From the NCBI RefSeq assembly GCF_038562635.1, contig NZ_JBCFBO010000001.1, positions 62,001 to 126,000 on the forward strand: DNA of 64,000 nt, given 5' to 3'. Below are positions 56,472 through 64,000 of the stretch, piece after piece. The notes below the pieces were generated by a model, which made no database searches, had not been told where the DNA came from, and was given only the letters and a program-made list of their open reading frames with translations. The stretch's first letter is position 1. Each line of letters begins with the position of its first letter. This DNA is from Methanobacterium sp. (GTDB lineage Archaea > Methanobacteriota > Methanobacteria > Methanobacteriales > Methanobacteriaceae). The position numbers and the translations under genes are program-made.

Positions 56472-57590
56472 TTAATCAAGATTTTTTATTTGATTACTGT
56501 TATAATCAATGCTATTGTCCTGTAAATTGTATTTTTTACCAGTTCTGATAGGGCTGCCGTATAATTTAAGCCCGCTGATAAATCCTTTTAAATAGGGGTT
56601 AAATCCTCCTCTTAAATCTCTATTAATTAGGTAAGAAATGATCTGCGGTAAAAATAGGTATATGAAGAAATATAATAAGAATTTAAAATTATTATGGTTA
56701 TTGATGTTTTGTTCCATAAAATAAATTCTATTTCGGGTACAGTAATAAGTTTTAAGATAGTTTGTACTTGATACACTTACTTTGTGCCAGATTTTCGACT
56801 TGAATGCATAAACTGATTTATATCCTGATTTTCTTCCCCTAAAACACCAGTCAACATCCTCCCAATACATAAAATAATTAGCATTTAACATTCCGATTTT
56901 ATTAATCACTTCTTTTTTACAGAGTATACATGAACCGGTGATGTAATCTAATTCGCAGTTTTGATCATATTTGCCATCATCTATCTGATTAAAAGCTGTT
57001 TCAACCGCAATAACTTTTTTGAGGTCTATTTTTCCTCCACCAGCTGCTTGTATAACTTCTTTTTTGTCGTAGAAATAAGTTTTTGCCCCTACAAACCCTA
57101 TTTTTTCATCATTTTCAGCTGCTTTTACGAGTTCTTCGAGAAAATTTCTGTCAACAACTGTATCATTGTTTAACAAGAGAACATAGTTAGATTTAAGGAT
57201 ACAAACTGCGTATTTAATTCCAGTATTGTTTCCGCCTGCAAAACCGTAATTTTCATTATTTTTTATTAAAATAATTTTTTCGGCGGGTAATATGTTAGAA
57301 ATCTCTTTTTCATCTTTTTGTGCAGTTTCAAATTCATTTTCATTATATTCAAATATTCTTATGGGTTTATTGAATGTATTATAATTGAAGAAGTTAGATT
57401 TTACTTCTATTTTTCCTTTACAGTATTCTTTTATTTTTTCTACAGAGTTGTCGTTGGAATTGTTATCAATTAATATAACATTAAAATCAGGATAATTAAT
57501 ATGATAAATTGATTCTAAACATTTTATAGTATCTTTCCATCCATTCCAGTTCAGAATAATTATAGCAACATTATTTTCTGGTTTTTTCAT
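56472..57590 (-). CDS. GT2 glycosyltransferase, rhamnosyltransferase-like
   Basis: 372 residues; AAGGTTAT lies before the ATG. The same layout as the gene at 53776: VAIIILNWNGWKDTIKCLES, VILIDNNSNDNSVEKI, NYGFAGGNNTGI, LLLNNDTVVD, MYWEDVDWCFRGRKSGY and a helix near residue 310-330. It carries the shared insert with KEYCKGKIEVKSNFFNY. It is 27 nt downstream of its closest neighbour at 57618 and is probably a product of tandem duplication. Confidence 0.88.
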   Translation of the reverse strand: MKKPENNVAIIILNWNGWKDTIKCLESIYHINYPDFNVILIDNNSNDNSVEKIKEYCKGKIEVKSNFFNYNTFNKPIRIFEYNENEFETAQKDEKEISNILPAEKIILIKNNENYGFAGGNNTGIKYAVCILKSNYVLLLNNDTVVDRNFLEELVKAAENDEKIGFVGAKTYFYDKKEVIQAAGGGKIDLKKVIAVETAFNQIDDGKYDQNCELDYITGSCILCKKEVINKIGMLNANYFMYWEDVDWCFRGRKSGYKSVYAFKSKIWHKVSVSSTNYLKTYYCTRNRIYFMEQNINNHNNFKFLLYFFIYLFLPQIISYLINRDLRGGFNPYLKGFISGLKLYGSPIRTGKKYNLQDNSIDYNSNQIKNLD

Positions 57591-57617
57591 GATATAACCT
57601 TTAAATGTGCTGAATTA

Positions 57618-58688
57618 TTATATAATCCATTCTTTTTGTATTTCATATAATAGCGGGTGGTTAAACATACTGATTCTAAGCCATATATTACTTAAAATAA
57701 TTTTATTAAGTTCTAATGTCTTTTTAACTTTTAATGAATATAATAATGCTTTTTTTAGATAAAATATTGTTTTATTTAAATTTTTAATACCAAAAAGGTG
57801 TGATAATGGATAATATTTAAGCATTGTAATCAATAAATTTTTATTGTAATGGTATTCCACTAGATCAGATGTTTTATGCTGATTTATACTTTCTGAAATA
57901 CCTCTTTTATGATAGACTATTGAATTTACGGCTAAAACAGATTTGAATCCTTTTAATCTGATTCTCCAGGAAAGATCTACATCTTCAAAGATTACAAAAA
58001 AATTTTCATCAAATAATCCACTGTTTTTTAAAACTTCTTTTGGATAAACAGCCGCTGCAGCACAGGCTCCAAATATTTCTCTATCCTTCCTAATTGGATT
58101 ATATGCTGAATTTATTCCTTTGTCCATTGCACTCCAAATATGAATTTCCTGACCTAAAGAATCTATTAACTTTCCATCAGGTTTTAAAAGTAAAGATTGA
58201 ATGCTCCCTATGTTCCTATATTTTTTCGCTGCTTTTATTAATTCTGTAAGAAAATCAGGCTCAACCATAGTATCATTATTTAAAAGGAGTATATATTGCG
58301 AGTCAGTATTTAATGCAAATCTTATCCCAACGTTGTTTCCCCCAGCAAAGCCATAATTTTGCTTATTTTTAATTATAGTTATTTTTTTAGATGATAATAT
58401 CCTATGATATTCATCTGATCTATTTTTCAATGTTTTAAGTTCTTTTTCTGTGTATTCAAAGATTTTAATAGGTTTGTTTAAATGGCTGTACTTAATATGT
58501 TTGGATTGGACCTTAATTTTGCCTTTACAGTACTCTTTTATTTTTTCTATGGAATTATCAGTAGAACTGTTGTCTACTAATATAACATCATAATTGGAAT
58601 AATTAATCTGGTAAATTGATTCTAGACACTCTATGGTGTCTTTCCAGCGGTTCCAGTTTAGAATAATTATTGAAACTTTTGGGTTCAT
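57618..58688 (-). CDS. GT2 glycosyltransferase, rhamnosyltransferase-like
   Basis: 356 residues; GAGGTCC lies before the ATG. VSIIILNWNRWKDTIECLES, NYGFAGGNNVGI, LLLNNDTMVE and FVIFEDVDLSWRIRLKGFKS mark the GT2 rhamnosyltransferase-like group. The third of three paralogues in the minus-strand block. Compared with the other two, its C-terminal 80 residues are more basic and lack a clear membrane helix (KTIFYLKKALLYSLKVKK). Confidence 0.88.
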   Translation of the reverse strand: MNPKVSIIILNWNRWKDTIECLESIYQINYSNYDVILVDNSSTDNSIEKIKEYCKGKIKVQSKHIKYSHLNKPIKIFEYTEKELKTLKNRSDEYHRILSSKKITIIKNKQNYGFAGGNNVGIRFALNTDSQYILLLNNDTMVEPDFLTELIKAAKKYRNIGSIQSLLLKPDGKLIDSLGQEIHIWSAMDKGINSAYNPIRKDREIFGACAAAAVYPKEVLKNSGLFDENFFVIFEDVDLSWRIRLKGFKSVLAVNSIVYHKRGISESINQHKTSDLVEYHYNKNLLITMLKYYPLSHLFGIKNLNKTIFYLKKALLYSLKVKKTLELNKIILSNIWLRISMFNHPLLYEIQKEWII

Positions 58689-58784
58689 TTAGGACCTCAA
58701 ATTAATAAATAAAGCTTAATTTATAATTTATGAATTAAGCGACCATTATCGAAATTTTATTTAGAATATAATTTAAAATAACAA

Positions 58785-59450
58785 TTATACATCAATTACT
58801 GCGTATAAACGGTAATATAGGGAAGATTTAATGAATTTTAATTTATTAAATAGACTAATTGGCAATCTTAACCATAAAGGTAATCCTGCAATTAATGATA
58901 ATTGATTTAAATTAATAGGATCATCTTCTACAACTCTAAATGTGCTGAATTCTTTTGAAATTAAGTTTTCAAGGTCTTTTTTTGTGAAAAAATTAACATG
59001 ATCTCTTTCTAAAATATGTTCATATGTTAATCCTGTTGATTTAAGCTCAAAAAATTGTGTGCAGTTGGGTACTGTTATAAGTATATTTTTCTTTGCTACT
59101 CGTTTTGATTCCTTTAAAATTTTATGTGGATTATCTACATGTTCTAAAATTTCAAAGAGTAAAACTGTATCAAAAGTGTTGTCTGGAAATTCTAAATTGT
59201 ATGCGTCCATTGTATATGCTTCTACGTCATTTTCACGTGTTTTTTCAACATATTCGGGATTTATGTCTACACCTGTACATTTAAATCCCAAATTGTTTAA
59301 ATTACAACAATAACCTCCTGTAGCACATCCTAAATCTAATATTTTCCTTCCCGCATGGTTGGTAACAAAATTAATGGACTTTAAGGATGCACATGGTTCT
59401 ATAGTTAAATACCAGTCTTTAGTATCCCTAAATATTTCATTATTTTCCAT
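58785..59450 (-). CDS. SAM-dependent methyltransferase
   Basis: 221 residues; GGAGGT lies before the ATG. Class I fold: motif I RKILDLGCATGGYCCNL, the Asp of GVDINPEYVEKT, and LLFEILEHVDNPHKILKESK as the post-methionine-binding part typical of Methyltransf_11. It probably methylates a sugar of the glycan or its end, given the neighbours. The substrate is unknown. Confidence 0.85.
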   Translation of the reverse strand: MENNEIFRDTKDWYLTIEPCASLKSINFVTNHAGRKILDLGCATGGYCCNLNNLGFKCTGVDINPEYVEKTRENDVEAYTMDAYNLEFPDNTFDTVLLFEILEHVDNPHKILKESKRVAKKNILITVPNCTQFFELKSTGLTYEHILERDHVNFFTKKDLENLISKEFSTFRVVEDDPINLNQLSLIAGLPLWLRLPISLFNKLKFIKSSLYYRLYAVIDV

Positions 59451-59605
59451 TAGATTACCTCCATGATGTCATTAAAATATTGATTATGTCAAAATTTTAG
59501 ATTATTTAAATTCATGATTGTCCTTTTTTAAGGTTTTATTTGAATATTTCAAGACCATTTCAGTTAAAATGCTATATATTACTATATTTATTATTAGTAA
59601 TATAT

Positions 59606-61036
59606 TTATCTCCTTAATTGTTTCAATAGCATTATATCAACTTCATCAATGCACCCAACTATATAAATAAGGATGAAATACAGCAAAGTGGCCATAATAA
59701 TCAATAAAAACAGATTTAAATCTTTAAAATACAAAATAAATATACTCATGACCAGAGTTGCAAATAAAATCTTTGATAAATCATCCATGACTGTTTTATA
59801 TTGAATTCCATAACCAGATTTGTAAGTAACCAGAAAAATGTACACTGTTGAAAATATTGCAGATATAAGCGTAGCAAAACTTGCTCCAATATAACTAAAG
59901 AGAGGAATTAAGAATAAATTTAATAATATATTTGTTGCAGCAGATATTATAGAGATTTTGGTTATAATATACTGTTTATTTATTGATTGTAACAGCTGTA
60001 CAAATGGAGCCCCTGCAAAAGTTAGCATAATTGTCCATATCAGTATCTGTAAGGCAATTATTGATTGACTATATCCTGGACCGAAGATCGTTAATATAAT
60101 TTTATCTGCTAAAATTGTCACTCCCACTCCCAGCGGAACTCCAAGTATGATCATATATTTGAAATATTTTTCGTTCATTAATTTAAGCGAATTTTTGGAA
60201 GATGTGTAAAACTGGGACATAACTGGAAAAATAGCCATATTAATTGCATTTGGTATAAACAACAGTATCAGCATTAATCTGTATGCAGCACTGTACCAAC
60301 CAACCACTTCTGCTCCCTGTACTACAGATAGCATTATTGAGTCAATATAATTATACAACATTCCACTAAGGGCAGTTATCCCAAATGGCCATGATTCTTT
60401 TATTAGGGGCTTCCAAAATGAAAGATCTATTCTAAGTTCAGGCAACGGAAAGTTTTGCACATATTTGAAAAGGATATATGCTAAGATTAATCCTGCAGAA
60501 ATCACATTAATAAAAGCAAAGAAAATAATGCTTAAATTATAGTGTATCATAATTACAGTGCCTAAAAGCACTATAACCGAACTCAGTATGGTACTCAATG
60601 ATATGTATTCCATTCTTTCATTGGCCTGGAAAATAGCACCTAAAACACCTGAAAAAGATCCTATTATCACAGATACTGTGACAATATAAATAACATTTTT
60701 AACGATTTCGGGGTATCCAATTATATTGGCGATGATTATTATCAATCCAAACGTTAAAATGGACAGGATAATTTTTATGAGAAAAATATTGGAGATATAT
60801 TTATCTCTATCAGATAAATTCCTTGAAATTTCTCTTACCATAAGCGTGCTCATACCTAAATCCGCAAAGATGCCGAGAATTCCGGTAATCGAAAGTGCAA
60901 TAGACCATATTCCAAATATATTGGCTCCAAAGTATCTTGCAGCGTACATTGTAATAAAAAATGTGAAAATATAGCTTATAATCTGTGATATCAATAAAAA
61001 AGTAGTATTTTTTGCTATTTTACGAACTCTGCTCAT
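59606..61036 (-). CDS. Wzx-type polysaccharide flippase
   Basis: 476 residues; AGGAAG lies before the ATG. It has 14 helices with the MOP/PST pattern: KIAKNTTFLLISQIISYIFT, the SLSITGILGIFADLGMSTLMVRE loop, ESWPFGITALSGMLYNYIDS and VGWYSAAYRLM. It would flip lipid-linked glycan. It is the second flippase in the island, which suggests that two glycans, or two halves of different origin, are joined here. Confidence 0.9.
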   Translation of the reverse strand: MSRVRKIAKNTTFLLISQIISYIFTFFITMYAARYFGANIFGIWSIALSITGILGIFADLGMSTLMVREISRNLSDRDKYISNIFLIKIILSILTFGLIIIIANIIGYPEIVKNVIYIVTVSVIIGSFSGVLGAIFQANERMEYISLSTILSSVIVLLGTVIMIHYNLSIIFFAFINVISAGLILAYILFKYVQNFPLPELRIDLSFWKPLIKESWPFGITALSGMLYNYIDSIMLSVVQGAEVVGWYSAAYRLMLILLFIPNAINMAIFPVMSQFYTSSKNSLKLMNEKYFKYMIILGVPLGVGVTILADKIILTIFGPGYSQSIIALQILIWTIMLTFAGAPFVQLLQSINKQYIITKISIISAATNILLNLFLIPLFSYIGASFATLISAIFSTVYIFLVTYKSGYGIQYKTVMDDLSKILFATLVMSIFILYFKDLNLFLLIIMATLLYFILIYIVGCIDEVDIMLLKQLRR

Positions 61037-61430
61037 TAAAAATTCTTCCTTTTTTAATGATGATGTATTAAATTAAAGTTGGATCTATTAAATTACAGAT
61101 CTAGTTTTTATAACTTTAATAACTCTTTATAACTGGTTAAAATGGTAATTCTACATTAAAATAATGAAATCAAGTGCATATCATATATTAAATTAGGAAT
61201 ATTTGTTTTTGACTTCTTTATTGTACATTACAATATCACTGTAACTTATTACTTACTTACAATAAATATATTTCTATTATGGGATCATTTTCATGTACAA
61301 ATTGGAAATTAAATAAATAAATGGCTTAATGATAATATTTGTATTTTTTGTAAATTAGATGAGTTAATAATGAATTTAAGTTAAAAAAAAATAGTTTTTT
61401 TATATTTTTATAAAATTAAACGGCATTATT
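61037..61430. other. 0.39 kb intergenic stretch
   Basis: AT-rich, between the epimerase and flippase genes on the minus strand. No gene or strong structure is seen. Confidence 0.35.
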
Positions 61431-62363
61431 TTAAGATAGAACTTTTTTAAACCATTCTACAGTTTCTTTCAGTTCCTCTTTAAAATCAGCTTTTGGATCA
61501 TAACCCAGTGATTTAGCCTTGGATATATCTGCTAATGAATACTTTATATCTCCAGGGCGTTCTTTCTCATATAATGGCTGTATGTCTATTCCAATAATTT
61601 CTTTTATCATCAAAAAAAGCTGGTTTATAGTAGTGCTTTTACCAAGGCCTATATTGAATGCACCTGTTAATTTTGATTCTGCTGCCATAATATTGGCGGC
61701 TACAACGTTTTTTACTGAGACGAAATCTCTGCTCTGCTCTCCATCTCCATATATGATTGGACTTTGATTTTTAAGTATTTTATCAATGAAAATAGGAATT
61801 ACAGCAGCATATTGTGAGTTAGGGTCCTGCCTTGGTCCAAATACATTAAAATACCTAAGGGAAATTGTTGGTAATCCATAAATTTCAGAAAATACATTGC
61901 AGTATAGTTCCCCTGTAGTTTTACCTACAGCATAGGGTGATAAAGGGTTAACTGGATCATCTTCACCAAGCGGCAGTGATTCTGTATCTCCATAAACAGC
62001 AGAAGAAGAGGCAAGCACTACCTTTTTAACATCGGTATTTTTTGCAGCCTCCAAAACTTTTAATGTCCCTGTTATATTGACTTTATTTGAAGTAAATGGA
62101 TCATCTACACTTTTTTGAACGCTGGTAACGGCTGCCTCATGGAAAACATAATCTGCACCATCAAAAATTTCTTCTAAATTAATTGAAGTTATATCCCCCA
62201 GTGTAGTGTCAATTTTAGAAATATTAAAGTGTTTTATATTTTCTATATTTCCAGTTGATTGATCATCAATAATAACGACCAGATTGTCTTCACTAAGTTT
62301 TTCGACAAGATGTGATCCAATAAATCCGAGACCGCCTGTAACTACAACTTTTTTATTTTTCAT
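61431..62363 (-). CDS. NAD-dependent UDP-sugar 4-epimerase, GalE-like
   Basis: 310 residues; AGAGGA lies before the ATG. SDR fold with TGGLGFIGSHLVEKL, YVFHEAAVTSV, ASSSAVYGD, the catalytic YAVGK, RYFNVFGPRQDPNSQYAAVIP and SRDFVSVKNV. This matches the short archaeal/Gram-positive WbpP/GalE group that acts on UDP-glucose or UDP-N-acetylglucosamine. Together with galU it frames the glycan island. It starts 27 nt after the DUF1616-like gene. Confidence 0.88.
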   Translation of the reverse strand: MKNKKVVVTGGLGFIGSHLVEKLSEDNLVVIIDDQSTGNIENIKHFNISKIDTTLGDITSINLEEIFDGADYVFHEAAVTSVQKSVDDPFTSNKVNITGTLKVLEAAKNTDVKKVVLASSSAVYGDTESLPLGEDDPVNPLSPYAVGKTTGELYCNVFSEIYGLPTISLRYFNVFGPRQDPNSQYAAVIPIFIDKILKNQSPIIYGDGEQSRDFVSVKNVVAANIMAAESKLTGAFNIGLGKSTTINQLFLMIKEIIGIDIQPLYEKERPGDIKYSLADISKAKSLGYDPKADFKEELKETVEWFKKVLS

Positions 62364-62390
62364 AGGTATTCCTCTATAAGATATTACTGT

Positions 62391-62831
62391 TTAAACTGAA
62401 CTTCGAGTTACACTCACGTTTAGATTAAGCGAACGATACACGTTTTGAGTATCAGGCAATTTATATAATAAAAATTTTACACTCTGGTTTCCAGCAGGAA
62501 GATTAAATTTGAATGGAATTTCTTTTTGTTCACCATTTGTAAGGGTAATGCTTTCATTTTTTAAAATAGTTTGATTATTTTTTACCACTAACTGGTATGT
62601 AGTATTTGCATATTCATGATTTACAATACCAATAATCATATTTCCACTTTCGCCGGCAGTTAAATTAGTTGGGTAATCACCTGCTTTTCCAGTAGGTCCT
62701 AAAATATAAAATTCGGTGAATTTTTCGCCAGGTTGTGGAAAAACGACAATATAAATAGTTGCAACAACTGCAATGATAAGTGCAATAATTAAAATAATTG
62801 ATAGTGGTTTATCCAAGTTAAATTTACTCAT
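62391..62831 (-). CDS. DUF1616-like membrane-anchored protein
   Basis: 146 residues; GGAAGA lies before the ATG. One N-terminal helix (SIILIIALIIAVVATIYIVVF) is followed by an outward beta-sandwich: KFTEFYILGPTGKAGDYPTN, GIVNHEYANTTYQLVVKNNQ and PFKFNLPAGNQSVKFLLYKL. This is the C-terminal part of DUF1616 proteins, which occur with archaeal glycan genes; the usual N-terminal multi-helix part is missing here. The function is unknown. It probably leads the transcript that includes the epimerase. Confidence 0.75.
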   Translation of the reverse strand: MSKFNLDKPLSIILIIALIIAVVATIYIVVFPQPGEKFTEFYILGPTGKAGDYPTNLTAGESGNMIIGIVNHEYANTTYQLVVKNNQTILKNESITLTNGEQKEIPFKFNLPAGNQSVKFLLYKLPDTQNVYRSLNLNVSVTRSSV

Positions 62832-63344
62832 ATATAATCTTCCTTCTTTGTGTGTGTTAAATTTATTCTATAAAATTGCTTATTTAAAAATTGTTTATTT
62901 AAATTAGATCATATTTCTAGAATATTATTATTTTATTTGTTTTGATAATTATTTTTGTTTATTTTATACTAAATTTACATAATACTTTTTTCTATTTGTA
63001 TACATATATAGATTAAATTAATGATATATTAAAATAAGTATAGGGATATTTTGTGAAATTTTAAAAGTTATTGAACTTTAAAATCGGGCAAATTATAATA
63101 TCTAGAAAATCTTTAAGAATTCCTCCCTAGAAAAGTACAATGTATTTTACAGCCTTAATTTTTTAATTTATATTAGTGTTAGTACAATTATTTCAAATAT
63201 TTATGGTAAGATGATCTGAATCCATTGAATTAATAATTATGATTTAAGTGGAAATTCCCTGTTTTTAATATTGAAAAATGGAAAACCAGTATGATCTATA
63301 TGGAGATTTCCCATTTAATCTTACGAATTCATGATTTCAAAAAC
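62832..63344. other. 0.5 kb intergenic stretch
   Basis: AT-rich, with no gene seen. It precedes the candidate small RNA at 63371. Confidence 0.35.
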
Positions 63345-63353
63345 ATTTATATG
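63345..63353 (+). promoter_or_regulatory. TATA box of a candidate small RNA
   Basis: CAAAAACATTTATATGG resembles the promoters of tRNA-Leu and ehaA in this window (GAAACATTTATATAG and GAAAACATTTATATAT). Transcription would start near 63371-63378, where no open frame begins but a strong hairpin does. Confidence 0.5.
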
Positions 63354-63370
63354 GGATAAAAACATAATCT

Positions 63371-63464
63371 GGTTTGTCGGAACTATGTTTCCTTATTCCG
63401 GTATGACGAACAACCATCGAAAAATTCACAAAAAGCAAAAAAAAGATAGAAATTATCTTGCTTT
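63371..63464 (+). ncRNA. Candidate small structured RNA
   Basis: The first hairpin pairs GTTTGTC (63372-63378) with GACGAAC (63405-63411) and GGAA (63379-63382) with TTCC (63396-63399), 11 pairs with one G-U valid on the plus strand. The second pairs AAAGC (63432-63436) with GCTTT (63460-63464) and AAGATA with TATCTT. A TATA box sits at the right distance upstream. No protein frame fits. The family is not recognised. Confidence 0.4.
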
Positions 63465-63855
63465 CGGCTTAAAACACAACCATTGAATGATACATTAAGA
63501 ATATATGGACTATATGCGGATGATGTTGTGAATATATCTTTAAATGTATATTTAAATTAAATAAACATTGTTAATTTGGATAATGGGAATATATTCAATT
63601 AAAATTAATTTGTTATGGTTAAATGATCCAATTAATGTTTTAACATCTAATGGAAAATGTGGCAAATTTGTGAATATGCTAATTTAAAATGATTTTACAT
63701 CATATTGCCAATGTAAAATTATTAATAAGTTCTATAGAAGAGGTATAATTTGTAAAAGCATTGATTGGAGAATTTAAGGTATGATTGTATTGAGTTGAAA
63801 GAAATTATTGTCATCATACGCTCTAATAAAAATGGGAAGGACTGAAAGTGAAAAC

Positions 63856-63865
63856 ATTTATATAT
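63856..63865 (+). promoter_or_regulatory. TATA box before ehaA
   Basis: GAAAACATTTATATAT: BRE-like GAAAA and a strong TATA. The start would fall about at 63887, the ATG itself, so the transcript may be nearly leaderless. Confidence 0.6.
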
Positions 63866-63886
63866 TTAGTTGATCATCTTTTTATC

Positions 63887-64000
63887 ATGATTATTCATGT
63901 TGATATTGTAACGGTGTTAAGTTATGTTCTCGCAGTAATATCTGCAATTATTGTAGGATTTATACTTAGACTTCCTTTACTTCCTGAAAGGCCAATGAGG
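63887..64000 (+). CDS. ehaA: Energy-converting hydrogenase A subunit EhaA (partial, runs off right edge)
   Basis: 38 residues visible: a helix (IVTVLSYVLAVISAIIVGFI) followed by LRLPLLPERPMR. That motif right after the first helix fits EhaA, the small membrane subunit that starts the eha operon in Methanobacteriales. Eha uses the sodium or proton gradient to reduce ferredoxin with H2 and replenishes the methanogenesis cycle. The ATG at 63887 was chosen because it sits at the expected start of transcription; an in-frame GTG at 63848 lies upstream of the TATA box. The identity rests on a short segment. Confidence 0.55.
   Translation, partial: MIIHVDIVTVLSYVLAVISAIIVGFILRLPLLPERPMR

Overview
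The window looks like a chromosomal segment of a methanogenic archaeon of the order Methanobacteriales, most likely a Methanobacterium-like species. The DNA is AT-rich. Many starts have GGTGA or GGAGG Shine-Dalgarno sites, including TTG and GTG starts. Archaeal TATA boxes of the ATTTATAT type are present. The proteins include archaeal or methanogen families (DUF2115, DUF2206, DUF371, DUF123, DUF2769, DUF1616), and the right edge begins what looks like the eha energy-converting hydrogenase operon.

Layout. 1-2.8 kb: end of a response-regulator gene and a pair of exported beta-sandwich proteins. 2.9-7.8 kb: an arsenic resistance operon on the minus strand (arsR, a DGC zinc protein, arsC, acr3, a cysteine-rich Fe-S protein, a zinc-ribbon protein, DUF2115) with a palindromic operator at its promoter. 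8-17.4 kb: transporters (CDF, CaCA, SulP), small hypothetical proteins and two copies of a conserved, apparently structured RNA. 17.9-23.7 kb: two related sensor kinases, a CheY-like regulator and a broken regulator. 24-30 kb: small conserved archaeal genes, a wrecked membrane-protein gene and a tRNA-Leu. 30-62.8 kb: a surface-polysaccharide or glycoprotein-glycan island with galU, about ten glycosyltransferases, two Wzx-type flippases, two large membrane proteins, sialic-acid-type sugar synthesis (NeuB and a NeuA-PseG fusion), a pyruvyltransferase, sugar epimerases/dehydratases and a DUF1616-like protein. 62.8-64 kb: non-coding DNA with a candidate small RNA and the first codons of a likely ehaA.

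How they fit together. ArsR should repress its operon until arsenite binds; ArsC reduces arsenate and Acr3 exports arsenite. In the glycan island, GalU and the GalE-type epimerase supply UDP-sugars, NeuB/NeuA-PseG supply a CMP-nonulosonate, the GT2/GT4 enzymes assemble the chain and the flippases move it across the membrane.

Most unusual features. (1) A family of tiny hairpins with a very constant geometry, typically a 9-bp stem and a 3-nt loop (21 nt), with differing stem sequences. They occur singly and in mosaics, between genes, apparently in frame inside genes, and as gene-breaking insertions. (2) A roughly 185-nt element present twice (7981-8163 and 15365-15552), whose differences preserve two hairpins through G-U-compatible changes on the plus strand, suggesting an undescribed structured RNA. 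All calls come from reading the sequence; no database search was run.
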